Assembly: GCA_037176725.1 (NCBI GenBank)
Contig: JAZBRS010000049.1
Location: 16,634,001-16,698,000, forward strand
Origin: Posidonia oceanica
Taxonomy: Eukaryota; Streptophyta; Magnoliopsida; Alismatales; Posidoniaceae
DNA length: 64,000 bases
Direction: 5' to 3'
A program made the position numbers and the translations under genes. Below, piece by piece: positions 55,301 through 64,000 of this stretch. The notes below the pieces were generated by a model. It ran no database searches. It was not told the origin of the DNA and was given only the letters and a program-made list of their open reading frames with translations. Numbering within the stretch: position 1 is the stretch's first letter; every line of letters starts with the position of its first letter.

Positions 55301-56549
55301 TCCGCCAGGGCCTGGTGAAGCTCGCCCGCTGAGTTGTCTCCCCGGAGTGCCCCCCTGTCCCCCTTGTCGGCCACTGGTAGCAGTTGCTACAGTGGCCGAC
55401 GGCCTGCGTCTACACTGTAGCGTTATTTCGCTTAGCTTAGGTATTTTGCCCTAATATTGCATGTCTGTCCTGAGTTTCCTCTTTTTTGCATTCCAGTCCT
55501 TATTTCGTTTATTCTGCTTGGTTTTTAATTAAGTACTTTGCTAAATTGCACGATCTGTTTATGTTTTTCAATATTTGCAAATAGGTCCATTCACTGTGCT
55601 GTGCTGTTGTGATATCTTGCAGTTTAGTCCTCCTTTTTCCCTTTTTTGCATTTAGGTCCTGTACCAAGTCAGTTCATTTATTTACTCATATTTTACCATA
55701 CTGTATTGCATCCTGGCCCCTTGCATGTTTTTATTTTTGCACTTAGGTCCATGCACTGTAGAAACTTAGGTTCTGATTTTTATTTTTGGTTGATGCATTG
55801 CATATTTTATCCTCTGCTTTTGTGCATTTGCAGTTAGGTCCATTTTAAATGGACAGTAACTGTGCTGCATGCATTTTACCTTATTACATTGCATTATTGA
55901 CCCTGTTTTTCCCAAAAATTGCACATTAGTCCTGCCTACTGATTTCAGAGCATGTTTACCATATAAAATTGCATTTCCAACCCCTGCATGATTTCAAAAT
56001 CACACTTAGGTCCCTGCATGCTTTAAAAATCGTGTGAAAAGACCATTTTGCCCCTAGATTGCATTTTAACCCCTATGCCTACCAAATTTCATACAGACCT
56101 TTCACTAGTACCTCCAGACTCCCCAGGACCTTGTTTTCTGGAAAATTTGCATTTTAGCCCCTTTCTTTTTCGAAAAATGCTTTTAAACCCCTGTTCTTCC
56201 CAAATGGCTTTTCCTTATCTTTTCTGGCTTTGCATGCATTCTGCATCCATTTTAATCTTGCATTTTACCTCCCCTTCGCATACACTAAGCACTTTTAACT
56301 CCCCTTCACTTGGGAGGACCTTCAGCACACCCTTAGGACTTCCTGAACACTTAGATCTGTTCTCCTCTTCTGTTCTGGCCCTTTTGCTCCGAAGCCGCGA
56401 TATCTTTCAATCCGACCGTCGGATCTCCTCAAGTAAGCTGCCCAGGTGACCGCAGCGAAGCGCTCTTCAGCATGGACCGAGCAGATCTCCGATCAGACTC
56501 CCGGATCTCCAGGTATATCTTCCTGAACTTCTGCACTGCATTCATTTTG

Positions 56550-57720
56550 CATGCCATTTGCACCGTTTTGCGTGCCTTTTAGTTTATTCGCCTCGTTTTG
56601 CGTGCGATCGCGTTTTATCGCTCCGTTTTGCGCGCCACTTCTCTATCTTGCACCGTTTTGCGTGCCTCTTAGTTTTTTCGCCTCGTTTCGCGTGTTTTCA
56701 TGTTTTATCGCTCTGTTTTGCGCGCCGTTTCCCTGTCTTGCACCGTTTTGCGTGCCTTTTGGTTTTCTCGCCCTGTTTTGCGCGTTTTCTTGTTTTATCG
56801 CTCCGTTTTGCGCGCCGCTTCTCTATCTTGCACCGTTTTGCGTGCCTTTTAGTTTCTTCGCCTCGTTTCGCGTGCCATCATGTTTTATCGCTCCGTTTTG
56901 CGCGCCGCTCCTTTGTCTTGCACCGTTCTGCGTGCCCTTTAGTTTTTTCGTCTCGTTTCGCGTGTTTTCACGTTTTATCGCTCCGTTTTGCGCGCCACCT
57001 CTCTATCTTGCACCGTTTTGCGTGCCTTTTGATTTCTTCGCCCCGTTTTGCGTGCCATCATGTTTTATCGCTCCGTTCTGCGCGCCGCTTCTTTGTCTTG
57101 CACCGTTTTGCGTGCCCTTTAGTTTTTTTCGTCTCGTTTCGCGTGTTTTCATGTTTTATCGCCCCGTTTTGCGCGCCACTTCTCTATCTTGCACCGTCTT
57201 GCGTGCCTTTTGATTTCTTCGCCCCGTTTTGCGTGCCATCATGTTTTATCGCTCCGTTTCGCGCGCCGCTTCTTTGTCTTGCACCGTTCTGCGTGCCCTT
57301 TAGTTTTTTCGTCTCGTTTCGCGTGTTTTCACGTTTTATCGCTCCGTTTTGCGCACCGCTCCTTTGCCTTGCACCGTTTTGCGTGCCTTTTAGTTTTTTG
57401 CCTCGTTTTGCGTGTTTTCATGTTTTCTCGCTCCGTTTTGCGCGCCGCTCCTCTATCTTGCACCGTTTTGCGTGCCCTTCAGCTTGCTTGCCTCGTTTTG
57501 CGCGCAGTCTTGTTTTCCTGCACCGTTTTGCGTGCCCTTTCGTTTTCTCGTCTCGTTTTGCGTGCCCTGGTGTTTTCTTGCCCAGTTTTGCGCCCTTCTT
57601 TCGTTTTCTCGCACGGTTTCGCGCCCTTGTTCCGTTCCTTGCATCATTTTGCATGCCAACCCTGTTCTCGCATCTTTTTGCATACTTGTTTCGTTCCTCG
57701 CACTGTTTTACGCCGTTTTC
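56550..57720 (+). repeat. LTR minisatellite, E copy, CACCGTTTTGCGTGCC units in a 120-bp higher order
   Basis: About 38 units of roughly 30 bp. Four unit types (CACCGTTTTGCGTGCC, CCTCGTTTYGCGTGTT, GCTCCGTTTTGCGCGCC and a TATCTTG-linked variant) cycle with a period near 120 bp, showing secondary amplification. This is the longest array among the copies. Its long open frames (up to 409 codons) come from the repeat. Confidence 0.9.
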
Positions 57721-58020
57721 CCTTGCATGTCGATTGCATTGCATGGTTTTCTCGCCGTTTTGTTTTATCGCCCGCATTTGCATATAGGGCGGTGATGCTT
57801 ACTGCCCGGAGTTCTCACGAGCCAGGTTTCGCCCGGTTCGGAACACGGACAGCGTTGCTGAGCGTTTAGATTGCACGTTTACTTCCTTGCATCGTTTTCC
57901 ATCACTTAGAGCACACCTTTGAGCATTTAGACAGGCATTCATTGGCACTTAGGCATTCAAAGTCTGCATTTCCCTGCATATGCGAGCGTAAGCCTAGAAA
58001 GACCGATTCTCGGGCGTGTC

Positions 58021-58042
58021 GGGGGTGCCTAACACCTTCCCC
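58021..58042 (+). other. Conserved U5 hairpin, E copy
   Basis: GGGG-GTG-CCTAA-CAC-CTT-CCCC; outer GGGG/CCCC and inner GTG/CAC pairs. It lies within the block TCTCGGGCGTGTC..TAACAGGAGTCC shared by all copies. Confidence 0.72.
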
Positions 58043-58238
58043 GCGCGTAACAGGAGTCCTTACCCTCTCTTGGCCTGCAATGACCATACTGCCCTTGTCC
58101 TAGGCACGAGTCACCTCATTTGCATTCATTTGCATCTTATTTCTTTTGCATTGCTTTGCTTTGCATCTTTTGCTTGGTTTTGCGTGATTATTCGCGCATT
58201 TCCCCGGTTTTCCTCGTCTTCCGATTTAATAGACTTGG

Positions 58239-58248
58239 TGGCGACTCC
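58239..58248 (+). other. PBS-like word inside U5
   Basis: TGGCGACTCC repeats the first ten bases of the true PBS 176 bases upstream of it. The same word is at the matching place in A, B, C, D and Z2. Confidence 0.6.
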
Positions 58249-58414
58249 GATTTTGTCTTATCTTCTTCTTTTCTTTCCTTTTTTTTCCTTTTTAAATGTT
58301 TTCGAGTTAGGTCTTCCTTCTCGGACATAGCCGCTTATAGTAAGCCTGATTCCGATCGGTGCACGCGAGCTTTGGCATCGTGCATGGATGATCCGAACAC
58401 CGGGATTACTACAG

Positions 58415-58432
58415 TGGCGACTCCGCTGGGGA
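58415..58432 (+). promoter_or_regulatory. Primer binding site of element E, tRNA-Arg type
   Basis: TGGCGACTCCGCTGGGGA begins one base after the LTR terminus. TGG is complementary to a tRNA CCA end, and this sequence is the usual Tat/Ogre PBS, assigned in the literature to tRNA-Arg. It is the only intact PBS in the window and fixes the plus orientation of E. Confidence 0.88.
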
Positions 58433-59264
58433 TACTAGACTCCGGCTTTCGCCTTCGCTTTCGTTCGCTTGGGATTTGCTCTCTTTGTTCGCTTTTGTGC
58501 CTTTCGCCTTGCTTTTGCTTTGCTTGTCTGCCTGTCTGTTTGCCTTTGTGTTTCCTTTGCTTGTTTTGCTCGTTTTCTTGTGCAAACACCTGGCGAGTCG
58601 CCCCGTGGTTACTTTGCTTAGGCTTTGCACCCCTTTTCGGCTGCTCTCGCCTTAGTTTTGCCGTGCTTTGCTCTGCTTTGTCTAACTTGCTTGTCTGCTT
58701 GCATTTTCTTCGTCCCTGTCTTTATTTGCTTTATAACTTACTTGTCTTTGCTTTTCTTGCCTTACTTGCTTATTATTGCTTTATTTCTCACCCATTACAT
58801 GTCTACATACTTTGTTTGGCCAAAATACATGCTTTTTGAATGATGAATGCTTCCTTTTACACACCTGCTATGTCACCACACACGCACATACCTTGCATAC
58901 ATGCCTTTTGGCTTGATGAATGTTTTTCTTCACCATTATGCTCACAAACACTTGCACATGCCATGCACTTGCCTTTTGTTGTGTTGTATGATTGTTTGCT
59001 TGCCATGCTTGATTGATTTTCTTCCCTTTCGCACTTGCCATGCTTAGGATAGTAGAAACTTGTTTGCTCTCCCCATGGTTAACTAAAAAGTGCAAGTAAA
59101 AGAACTTCTAGGAACAACTAGAGACTCTGAACAATCCTTCACTCCCTTTTGGTTAATAAAATACGCAAGATAAAAGACTTTAATCATTTGCATAAGCATC
59201 ATATAGGGCACGCATTCTTCTCCTCTGAGTCCACCTACTAGTCTGCGAAGGACGGTTCCGGCTT

Positions 59265-59293
59265 CTCACCCCGATGCTTTGGCATGGTGTGAG
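59265..59293 (+). other. Leader stem-loop, E copy
   Basis: CTCAC (59265-59269) pairs with GTGAG (59289-59293), extended by CC/GG and ATGC/GCAT inside. D has CTTAT/ATAAG at the same place: two compensated pairs. Confidence 0.65.
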
Positions 59294-59580
59294 TCAGTCG
59301 GTCTGTCCCCCCTTGTCCGGGGTCGTGTCGGTGTTAGTGGAGGGTACCACCCACGCTTTGGCGGGGTAGAGGCCACCAACGCACCACCCTGTTATTACCT
59401 GAGCTTTGGGCCGGGAGTTAGACAGGGAGCCTACTTTTCTGACTCGAGTCGGTGACCCATACACCCAGGGATACCCGAAGTAGACAACCTTGCTAGGAAA
59501 CACTAGTTAGGTGAGGGGGGCATACTAGAAAGCATACATGACATTCATGCCATAACATACTGCATTTTGCATCTCTTTCT

Positions 59581-59615
59581 TTTCTAACCCTAGTTTCCCG
59601 TTGTGTCTTTAACAG
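59581..59615 (+). promoter_or_regulatory. Splice-acceptor-like tract upstream of gag
   Basis: TTTCTAACCC, a possible branch point, is followed by pyrimidines and AACAG at 59611-59615. D has the same arrangement (acceptor AG at 51700-51701). A GTAAGCG follows within 12 bases in both. The gag frame is open from 59626 to its first Met without another ATG, so an upstream spliced start is possible. Confidence 0.4.
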
Positions 59616-59796
59616 AGTTCAGTAAGCGATATCCTTAGCTAGAGCTCGGGTCTCTCCTTTGCTGACATCTCTGCTGAGACACCTGTGCTCGACCATCCCT
59701 TTTTCTGAGCTACTCGTCTTTGCGAGCATAGCTCCTCGTAGAGCCCGTCCCCTTCTCCCTCGTCGCAGCCCCGTTTTGACTCGCTCTCGGTCAGCA

Positions 59797-62700
59797 ATGG
59801 CCCAGCGCACTGTCGAGACCCCCCTCACCCTTGCTTCGGAGGTGGTTCCCGCTCCGGCCCCTCCGGTTCCCGTTTCTAACCCCTCTGTGCCCTCTGTGAC
59901 GCCAGGCTTTTCCCCTCTGTCGTCTGGGGCACCCCAGTTTGCTGTGGGACAGTGGCAGACGCCCGTTCCTCCTGATCCGGTCGCCGAGTCCATCTTGATG
60001 ACCACTTCACGTGTTCTGGAGGCACCACTGACCCCACCTTCTCAGGGTTTTGTCACTTTTGACCCTTCTGCTGCGGCGACTCGCGCCTTAGGATTCCAGT
60101 CTCCCGGACAGTCCGGATCTCTTGGTTCTGGTTCCTCGCCGGCACTGCAATTCAGTGTTCCCACTGACGGGACACCTGAGGAGCAGTACCAGCAACTGAT
60201 GGACACTATCCAGCGGTTGCAGGGTATAGCTCTATCAGTCTGCCCTCCTTCCCCTCCTGTTGTTCCTGAGGTCCCTGTGCGGCCTGCTCCCGCACATCTT
60301 GCATTGCACACTGCACTTCCGCCTCGACCATCGTCCCAACTGCTCACGGTTCCGACGATGGGGGCACGTATTCCGCCTCTTGCATCAGCACCACACCTCA
60401 CACAGCATACACCTCCGCCACCTGGTGGCCAGTCATTCGGACTGGTGGGAGCACAGTATCTCGCAGGCCCGTCCCCCGGCATCGCCCCGGTACGGCCGCT
60501 GATGCTCCAGCATCCTGCACCCACCGCACAGCATACCGTCTATCCTCCCCCTTTGCATCAGGCTCAGAATTCCACATGCATCCCTCCTTGCACTCCACCA
60601 CAGCACGGGTATGCCGGCCATCACCTTGCATCACCAGGCGACGTGATGGTAGATCCGGAGGAGCACCTCGGTGCGACCCATTCGGCATACGTGGTCCCCG
60701 CCCCCGCTGCCCCATCACCTGTAGCAGCTATTCCAGACCCCATCAACAACAGGATGAATGTTCTGGAGAAAGCACTGCGTCTAGTACAGGGCACGGACCA
60801 CCAGACCTACCAGTTCCGAGACCTCTGCTGTTTCCCAGAGGCAGTACTCCCCCCGAAGTTCAAAATACCGGACTTCGAGAAGTATGATGGTAGGGGCTGC
60901 CCCATAGCCCATCTGAAGGCGTACTGCGGTGATCTCGCCCAACTCCAGGCGGACGAGAGGTTGCTGATCCGCCTGTTCCAGAAAAGTTTGTCTGGTCCGG
61001 CCCTCAAGTGGTTCACTTCGCTTGACATGGCTACGATCAAGACTTGGAACGATCTAAGCCAGGTGTTCTTGGAACAGTACTCCTTCAACCTCGATCTAGT
61101 CCCAAAGCGCGCGGACTTGATCGCAACCAAGCAGAATCCGGGCGAGCCGTTCGGGGAGTACGTCGGCCGTTGGCGTGCCCTTGCCTCGCAAGTTCGAGAT
61201 AGGCCCTCCGACGAGGAGTCCATCGAAATCATTATAAAAGGGGCACAGCCGTCTACCGGAGCTCTGCTTAGCATCCAACCCGTCACAACCTTCACTGCAT
61301 TGATCCGAGCTGGCACTCGCGTAGAGAGTTCGTTGCGGAGTGGCAACTTCCCCGCACTCTCTGTGCTTGCCAGGCAGGCCCTCGCCAGCAACGACGGTAG
61401 TAGCAGCAGCGCCATCAACAACAACAGCAGCCTCAACAACAATCGTCCCAAGAGGAAGGATCCACCGAAGCCTGTTGTCGCATACGTCGACTCCCCCGCT
61501 GCACCCGTCCGTCTGGCGTCCCGGCCTGCTCCTCCTCAGATCTATTACGCACCTGCACCTAGGACACACCCTACACCACAGATCACTACCACCGCTCGAC
61601 CGGTCTATCCTGCCGCACCGGTTCAGCAAGGACAATTCCCGAGGCCGAGACGGCCACCCATGGAGAAGCGGAAGTTCGCCCCACTGGTGGAACCGCTCAG
61701 TGCCGTCCTCCCGAAGGTTGCGTCGCTCCTGCGATTTCCGGAGGTTCGCCCACCACCAAACCCACTACCGCATTGGTTTAAGGCGAACCTTTTCTGCGAC
61801 TTTCATCGAAGCGTCGGGCATTCGACTGATAGTTGCTTCACTCTCCGGAATGCTATCCAGGACTTGATCGAATCGGGAACGATTGTGATCGACACGCACG
61901 AGGCATCCACTTCTGCACCATCTCATGCACCTGCATCAGCATCTACTCCAGCCAATGTTGTCCGCCGACCCCTGCCGGAGCACTCCTATTCAGGAGGCGC
62001 AGGGACCTCAGGAATTCACTCCTTGTTTCCTTCTGGGTCTCCCACATCCGTGGTAGACCCTTCCGAGCTTATCCATGATGTTTCAACTCCTTTTCCAGTC
62101 TCTCTCTATCTTGCAGCTATCGCCGGTTCCGAGTCGAGCGTCCATATGATCCGACCGCGCGCCAGGCCGAAGCGTTCTCCTGCATCAGCCGCCATGCTTT
62201 CCCGGGCCCAAGCCCCAATACATCTCCTAGTCAGACCTCAGCCAGAGCTTCCCGTGCATCTACTAGCAAGACCTCAGTCCCCACCTAGCTTGCCTTCCCA
62301 ACTACCCACCTACCCATGCCCTCCTCAGCCTGTAGCCCCTCTCGTGCTCGCCGCACGCGCTCCCGTGGTTATTAACCTAACCCGGGATACCCATCGCGTA
62401 CCCTACAGCTACGCCACAGAAATGTGTGCAGAAGTGACGCGATCGGGGAGGGTCTACAGACCTCCTGCACCAGCAACCAGACCTAGTCATCCACAACCCG
62501 CAAGACCATTGCCTTTAGTCCAGCCTGCAGTCCCACTACCTTCTGGCCAGCCTCTTGAGCCCACCATAGCTGAATCTGTCCCTACAACTGCACCACCCGC
62601 TACCAAGAAGTGCCAACCTAAAGCCGACATCACATCCCAGCTCAAAAAAGTCAAAGCCGACATATCCATCTGGGACCTGATACACACCTCGGCTGAGCAC

Positions 62701-64000
62701 CGCGAAGCCTTCCTTCGCGTGTTCCAAGCCGCCCGTGTGTCCCAAGCCATAGAACCTGCTGCCTTGGAAAGCATGGTCGGAATGATCGCGGAGCCCCAGG
62801 TCATTACTTTCACGAGTGATGAACTGCCTCCGGCAGGGATTAATCACAATCAACCCTTGTTCGTCACGGTACAATTCAAGAACTTTCGCATTCCCCTTGC
62901 ACTGGTTGATAATGGGTCGGGCCTTAACGTCTGTCCCTTGCGAACAGCAACCAAGCTCGGATTCAAGGCCGAGGACATTACTCCAGCTGTAAAGGGAATG
63001 ACAGCTTTTGATAATACTCACCATGACGCTCTAGGGATTTTGGTTATCCCTCTTACCATTGGCCCGGTCACATTCGATGTGGAATTCTACGTCGTCGACT
63101 TGGAACCGAACTTCAACCTTCTACTTGGGCGCCCTTGGCTCCACAAGCATCAGGTTATCCCCTCGACCCTCCATCGCATGATCAAGTTCCGCCGAGGCGA
63201 CGATGTCATCGTTGTCATGGCGGAGAACTTTGAGAAGGAGCGGATCGAGGCGGTTTCTTCTATCTCTTCGCGGACTGTCCCCTTTGACCCTGATCTTTCG
63301 AACGCTTTGTATCGCGTTAATCGGTGCGAGCCGGTTAACTTTTTGCCAGATCTTGAACGTGTCAACTCCTTGGCCGTTCACAACAACCCCTTTCGGATGG
63401 TCGAGAACGTTTGTCACAGATGGGGCTACGTCAAAGGGACACCGCTCGGGCGACATGGCCAAGGAATCGCTGAACCAATCCTGGCGGAAGAACGAAGGGA
63501 CAACGAGGGTCTAGGTTACGACCCTCACTCCGGTAAAGGCAAGCGCCCACAAGCAAAGAACCAAAGAATGGTCATACCTCGGAGCTTGGCCAACTTCACG
63601 AGCGCAGGTATCCTGGACTCAAGCGCAGTTCAAGCCGTGGTGCCGTCGGAGCCGTGTCAAAGCCCTCCGCCACCGGAGGAGGACTGGGTCTGCGTTGAGG
63701 ACTACTACTCGGACGAGGAACAGTCGGGAACAACCGGGGCAGTTCAGACTTGCAGTGAAAGCCAGCCCTATACAACAGCACATCAGTCAGTTTATCTGGC
63801 CACTCCTTCCCCAGATCATGAAGCAGCAGTCTTGATAGAAACCTTGGCAGATTTGGCAGTCTCTGATTCTCCCGCAGTCATGTCAGCAATACCAGCACCA
63901 ATTCAAGCACAGTCAGTCAGTTCGCACGCAACCGTCGTCGCATCAGTGCAACTACCACCTTCGCAGGAAGGTCAATCGCTGAGTTCAGTCAGCAGTACAG
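59797..64000 (+). CDS. gag-protease polyprotein of element E, partial (runs off the window)
   Basis: Reading from the ATG at 59797 I find no stop in 1401 codons to the window end. Order: a Pro/Ala/Gln-rich N-terminus (1-310); a retrotransposon gag capsid domain (about 325-480, with FKIPDFEKYDGRG and LKWFTSLD); an Asn/Ser-rich stretch; a zinc knuckle C-x2-H-x4-H-x4-C from residue 667 (61795); Pro-rich linker; an aspartic protease with DNGSGLNV, catalytic Asp about residue 1038 (62908); a G-patch-like WGYVKGTPLGRHGQG at about 1209; and an acidic EDWVCVEDYYSDEEQ segment. Gag would form the virus-like particle and the protease would mature it. RT and integrase should follow beyond 64000, as in D. 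Being nested in D and unbroken, this is the youngest copy here. The start is the first in-frame ATG and matches D. Confidence 0.92.
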   Translation, partial: MAQRTVETPLTLASEVVPAPAPPVPVSNPSVPSVTPGFSPLSSGAPQFAVGQWQTPVPPDPVAESILMTTSRVLEAPLTPPSQGFVTFDPSAAATRALGFQSPGQSGSLGSGSSPALQFSVPTDGTPEEQYQQLMDTIQRLQGIALSVCPPSPPVVPEVPVRPAPAHLALHTALPPRPSSQLLTVPTMGARIPPLASAPHLTQHTPPPPGGQSFGLVGAQYLAGPSPGIAPVRPLMLQHPAPTAQHTVYPPPLHQAQNSTCIPPCTPPQHGYAGHHLASPGDVMVDPEEHLGATHSAYVVPAPAAPSPVAAIPDPINNRMNVLEKALRLVQGTDHQTYQFRDLCCFPEAVLPPKFKIPDFEKYDGRGCPIAHLKAYCGDLAQLQADERLLIRLFQKSLSGPALKWFTSLDMATIKTWNDLSQVFLEQYSFNLDLVPKRADLIATKQNPGEPFGEYVGRWRALASQVRDRPSDEESIEIIIKGAQPSTGALLSIQPVTTFTALIRAGTRVESSLRSGNFPALSVLARQALASNDGSSSSAINNNSSLNNNRPKRKDPPKPVVAYVDSPAAPVRLASRPAPPQIYYAPAPRTHPTPQITTTARPVYPAAPVQQGQFPRPRRPPMEKRKFAPLVEPLSAVLPKVASLLRFPEVRPPPNPLPHWFKANLFCDFHRSVGHSTDSCFTLRNAIQDLIESGTIVIDTHEASTSAPSHAPASASTPANVVRRPLPEHSYSGGAGTSGIHSLFPSGSPTSVVDPSELIHDVSTPFPVSLYLAAIAGSESSVHMIRPRARPKRSPASAAMLSRAQAPIHLLVRPQPELPVHLLARPQSPPSLPSQLPTYPCPPQPVAPLVLAARAPVVINLTRDTHRVPYSYATEMCAEVTRSGRVYRPPAPATRPSHPQPARPLPLVQPAVPLPSGQPLEPTIAESVPTTAPPATKKCQPKADITSQLKKVKADISIWDLIHTSAEHREAFLRVFQAARVSQAIEPAALESMVGMIAEPQVITFTSDELPPAGINHNQPLFVTVQFKNFRIPLALVDNGSGLNVCPLRTATKLGFKAEDITPAVKGMTAFDNTHHDALGILVIPLTIGPVTFDVEFYVVDLEPNFNLLLGRPWLHKHQVIPSTLHRMIKFRRGDDVIVVMAENFEKERIEAVSSISSRTVPFDPDLSNALYRVNRCEPVNFLPDLERVNSLAVHNNPFRMVENVCHRWGYVKGTPLGRHGQGIAEPILAEERRDNEGLGYDPHSGKGKRPQAKNQRMVIPRSLANFTSAGILDSSAVQAVVPSEPCQSPPPPEEDWVCVEDYYSDEEQSGTTGAVQTCSESQPYTTAHQSVYLATPSPDHEAAVLIETLADLAVSDSPAVMSAIPAPIQAQSVSSHATVVASVQLPPSQEGQSLSSVSST

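Larger units (their letters stand above)
52318..58413 (+). mobile_element. 5' LTR of element E, 6.10 kb
   Basis: It begins TGTTGACACCCC (52318) and ends ATTACTACA (58413); the next base but one starts the PBS. It is collinear with the B, C and D LTRs in reverse orientation: A-rich stretch (53050-53760), GC-rich part (53900-55400), TGCATTTTAGGTCC-type quasi-repeat (55440-56300), minisatellite (56550-57720), GTTCTCACGA block (about 57810), conserved U5 hairpin (58021-58042) and a PBS-like word (58239-58248). It would hold the promoter and polyadenylation signals; I cannot place the TATA box with confidence. No coding region is supported. Confidence 0.92.
58433..59796 (+). other. 5' leader of element E
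   Basis: Non-coding, 1.36 kb. The first part (58440-58840) is CTTTGC/TTGCTT-rich. The part from 59000 on is alignable with D's leader. It contains a stem-loop (59265-59293), the block ACCACCCACGCTTTGGCGGGG (in part, about 59345) and an acceptor-like pyrimidine tract before gag. Packaging and dimerisation signals are expected here in this class, but none can be assigned. Confidence 0.7.
52318..64000 (+). mobile_element. Element E, visible part (5' LTR to protease)
   Basis: The only plus-strand member of the nest, with 5' LTR, PBS, leader and gag-protease. It is inserted in D's leader. Its pol, PMD-like gene, 3' UTR and 3' LTR should follow after 64000. Confidence 0.88.

Noticed and set aside
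56551..57869. Open frames of 220-409 codons in the E LTR
   Set aside because: Same minisatellite in the opposite orientation; frame openness follows from the repeat length and lack of stops in the unit.
58335..58839. Possible upstream ORF of the Ogre type before gag in E
   Set aside because: The CTTTGC-rich leader has frames on both strands but no long conserved frame, and the D leader that could confirm it is outside the window.
60042..61635. Minus-strand frames of 160-214 codons
   Set aside because: Antisense shadows of the intact gag of E.

Overview
This 64 kb window reads as retrotransposon-dense nuclear DNA of a flowering plant. I found no host gene, tRNA, rRNA or CRISPR array. Nearly every base belongs to giant Ty3/gypsy LTR retrotransposons of the Tat/Ogre type. 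The evidence for that type is: LTRs of about 5.7-6.1 kb, a tRNA-Arg-like primer binding site, a D-N-G protease, a YVDD reverse transcriptase followed by a degenerate RNase H and a second archaeal-type RNase H, an HHCC/DDE integrase with a GPF module, and a tandem-repeat-filled 3' UTR. Each copy also carries a plant-mobile-domain/DUF7745-like gene between integrase and the 3' LTR. The species cannot be named from this window.

Layout, left to right. 1-49 is the 3' end of a plus-strand LTR (Z1). 50-2506 is another plus-strand LTR piece (Z2) with twin-hairpin repeats. 2507-2803 is a short intervening piece. Then come four minus-strand elements cut into one another: A (LTR 2804-5523, internal 5524-6231), B (LTR 6232-11951, internal 11952-18769), C (LTR 18770-24564, internal 24565-30624) and D (LTR 30625-36430, internal 36431-52317). 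A plus-strand element E follows (5' LTR 52318-58413, PBS 58415-58432, gag-pro open from 59797 past the window end). Each LTR end lies exactly inside recognisable sequence of the element to its left: B in A's 3' UTR, C in B's pol, D in C's integrase, E in D's leader. This is a nest A>B>C>D>E, and all the right-hand halves should lie beyond base 64000.

Copy D is the most complete. In sense order (right to left) it has leader, gag, protease, linker, RT, RNase H, archaeal RNase H, integrase, A-rich spacer, PMD-like gene, hairpin-rich tandem array, polypurine tract and 3' LTR. Adding the leader portion seen in E predicts an intact element of about 28 kb. D carries several stops and a frameshift. 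B and C are also broken. E, the youngest by nesting, has an uninterrupted gag-pro frame of 1401 codons.

The most unusual signal is structural. The non-coding parts are built from short stem-loops whose arms change in a compensating way between units or copies while loops and tails stay constant. They occur in the 3' UTR arrays, across the polypurine tract/LTR junction, in the leader, and in the LTRs of A and Z2. This, together with the accompanying PMD-like protein ending in an NLS-like KKAR motif, is the best candidate here for an undescribed system.
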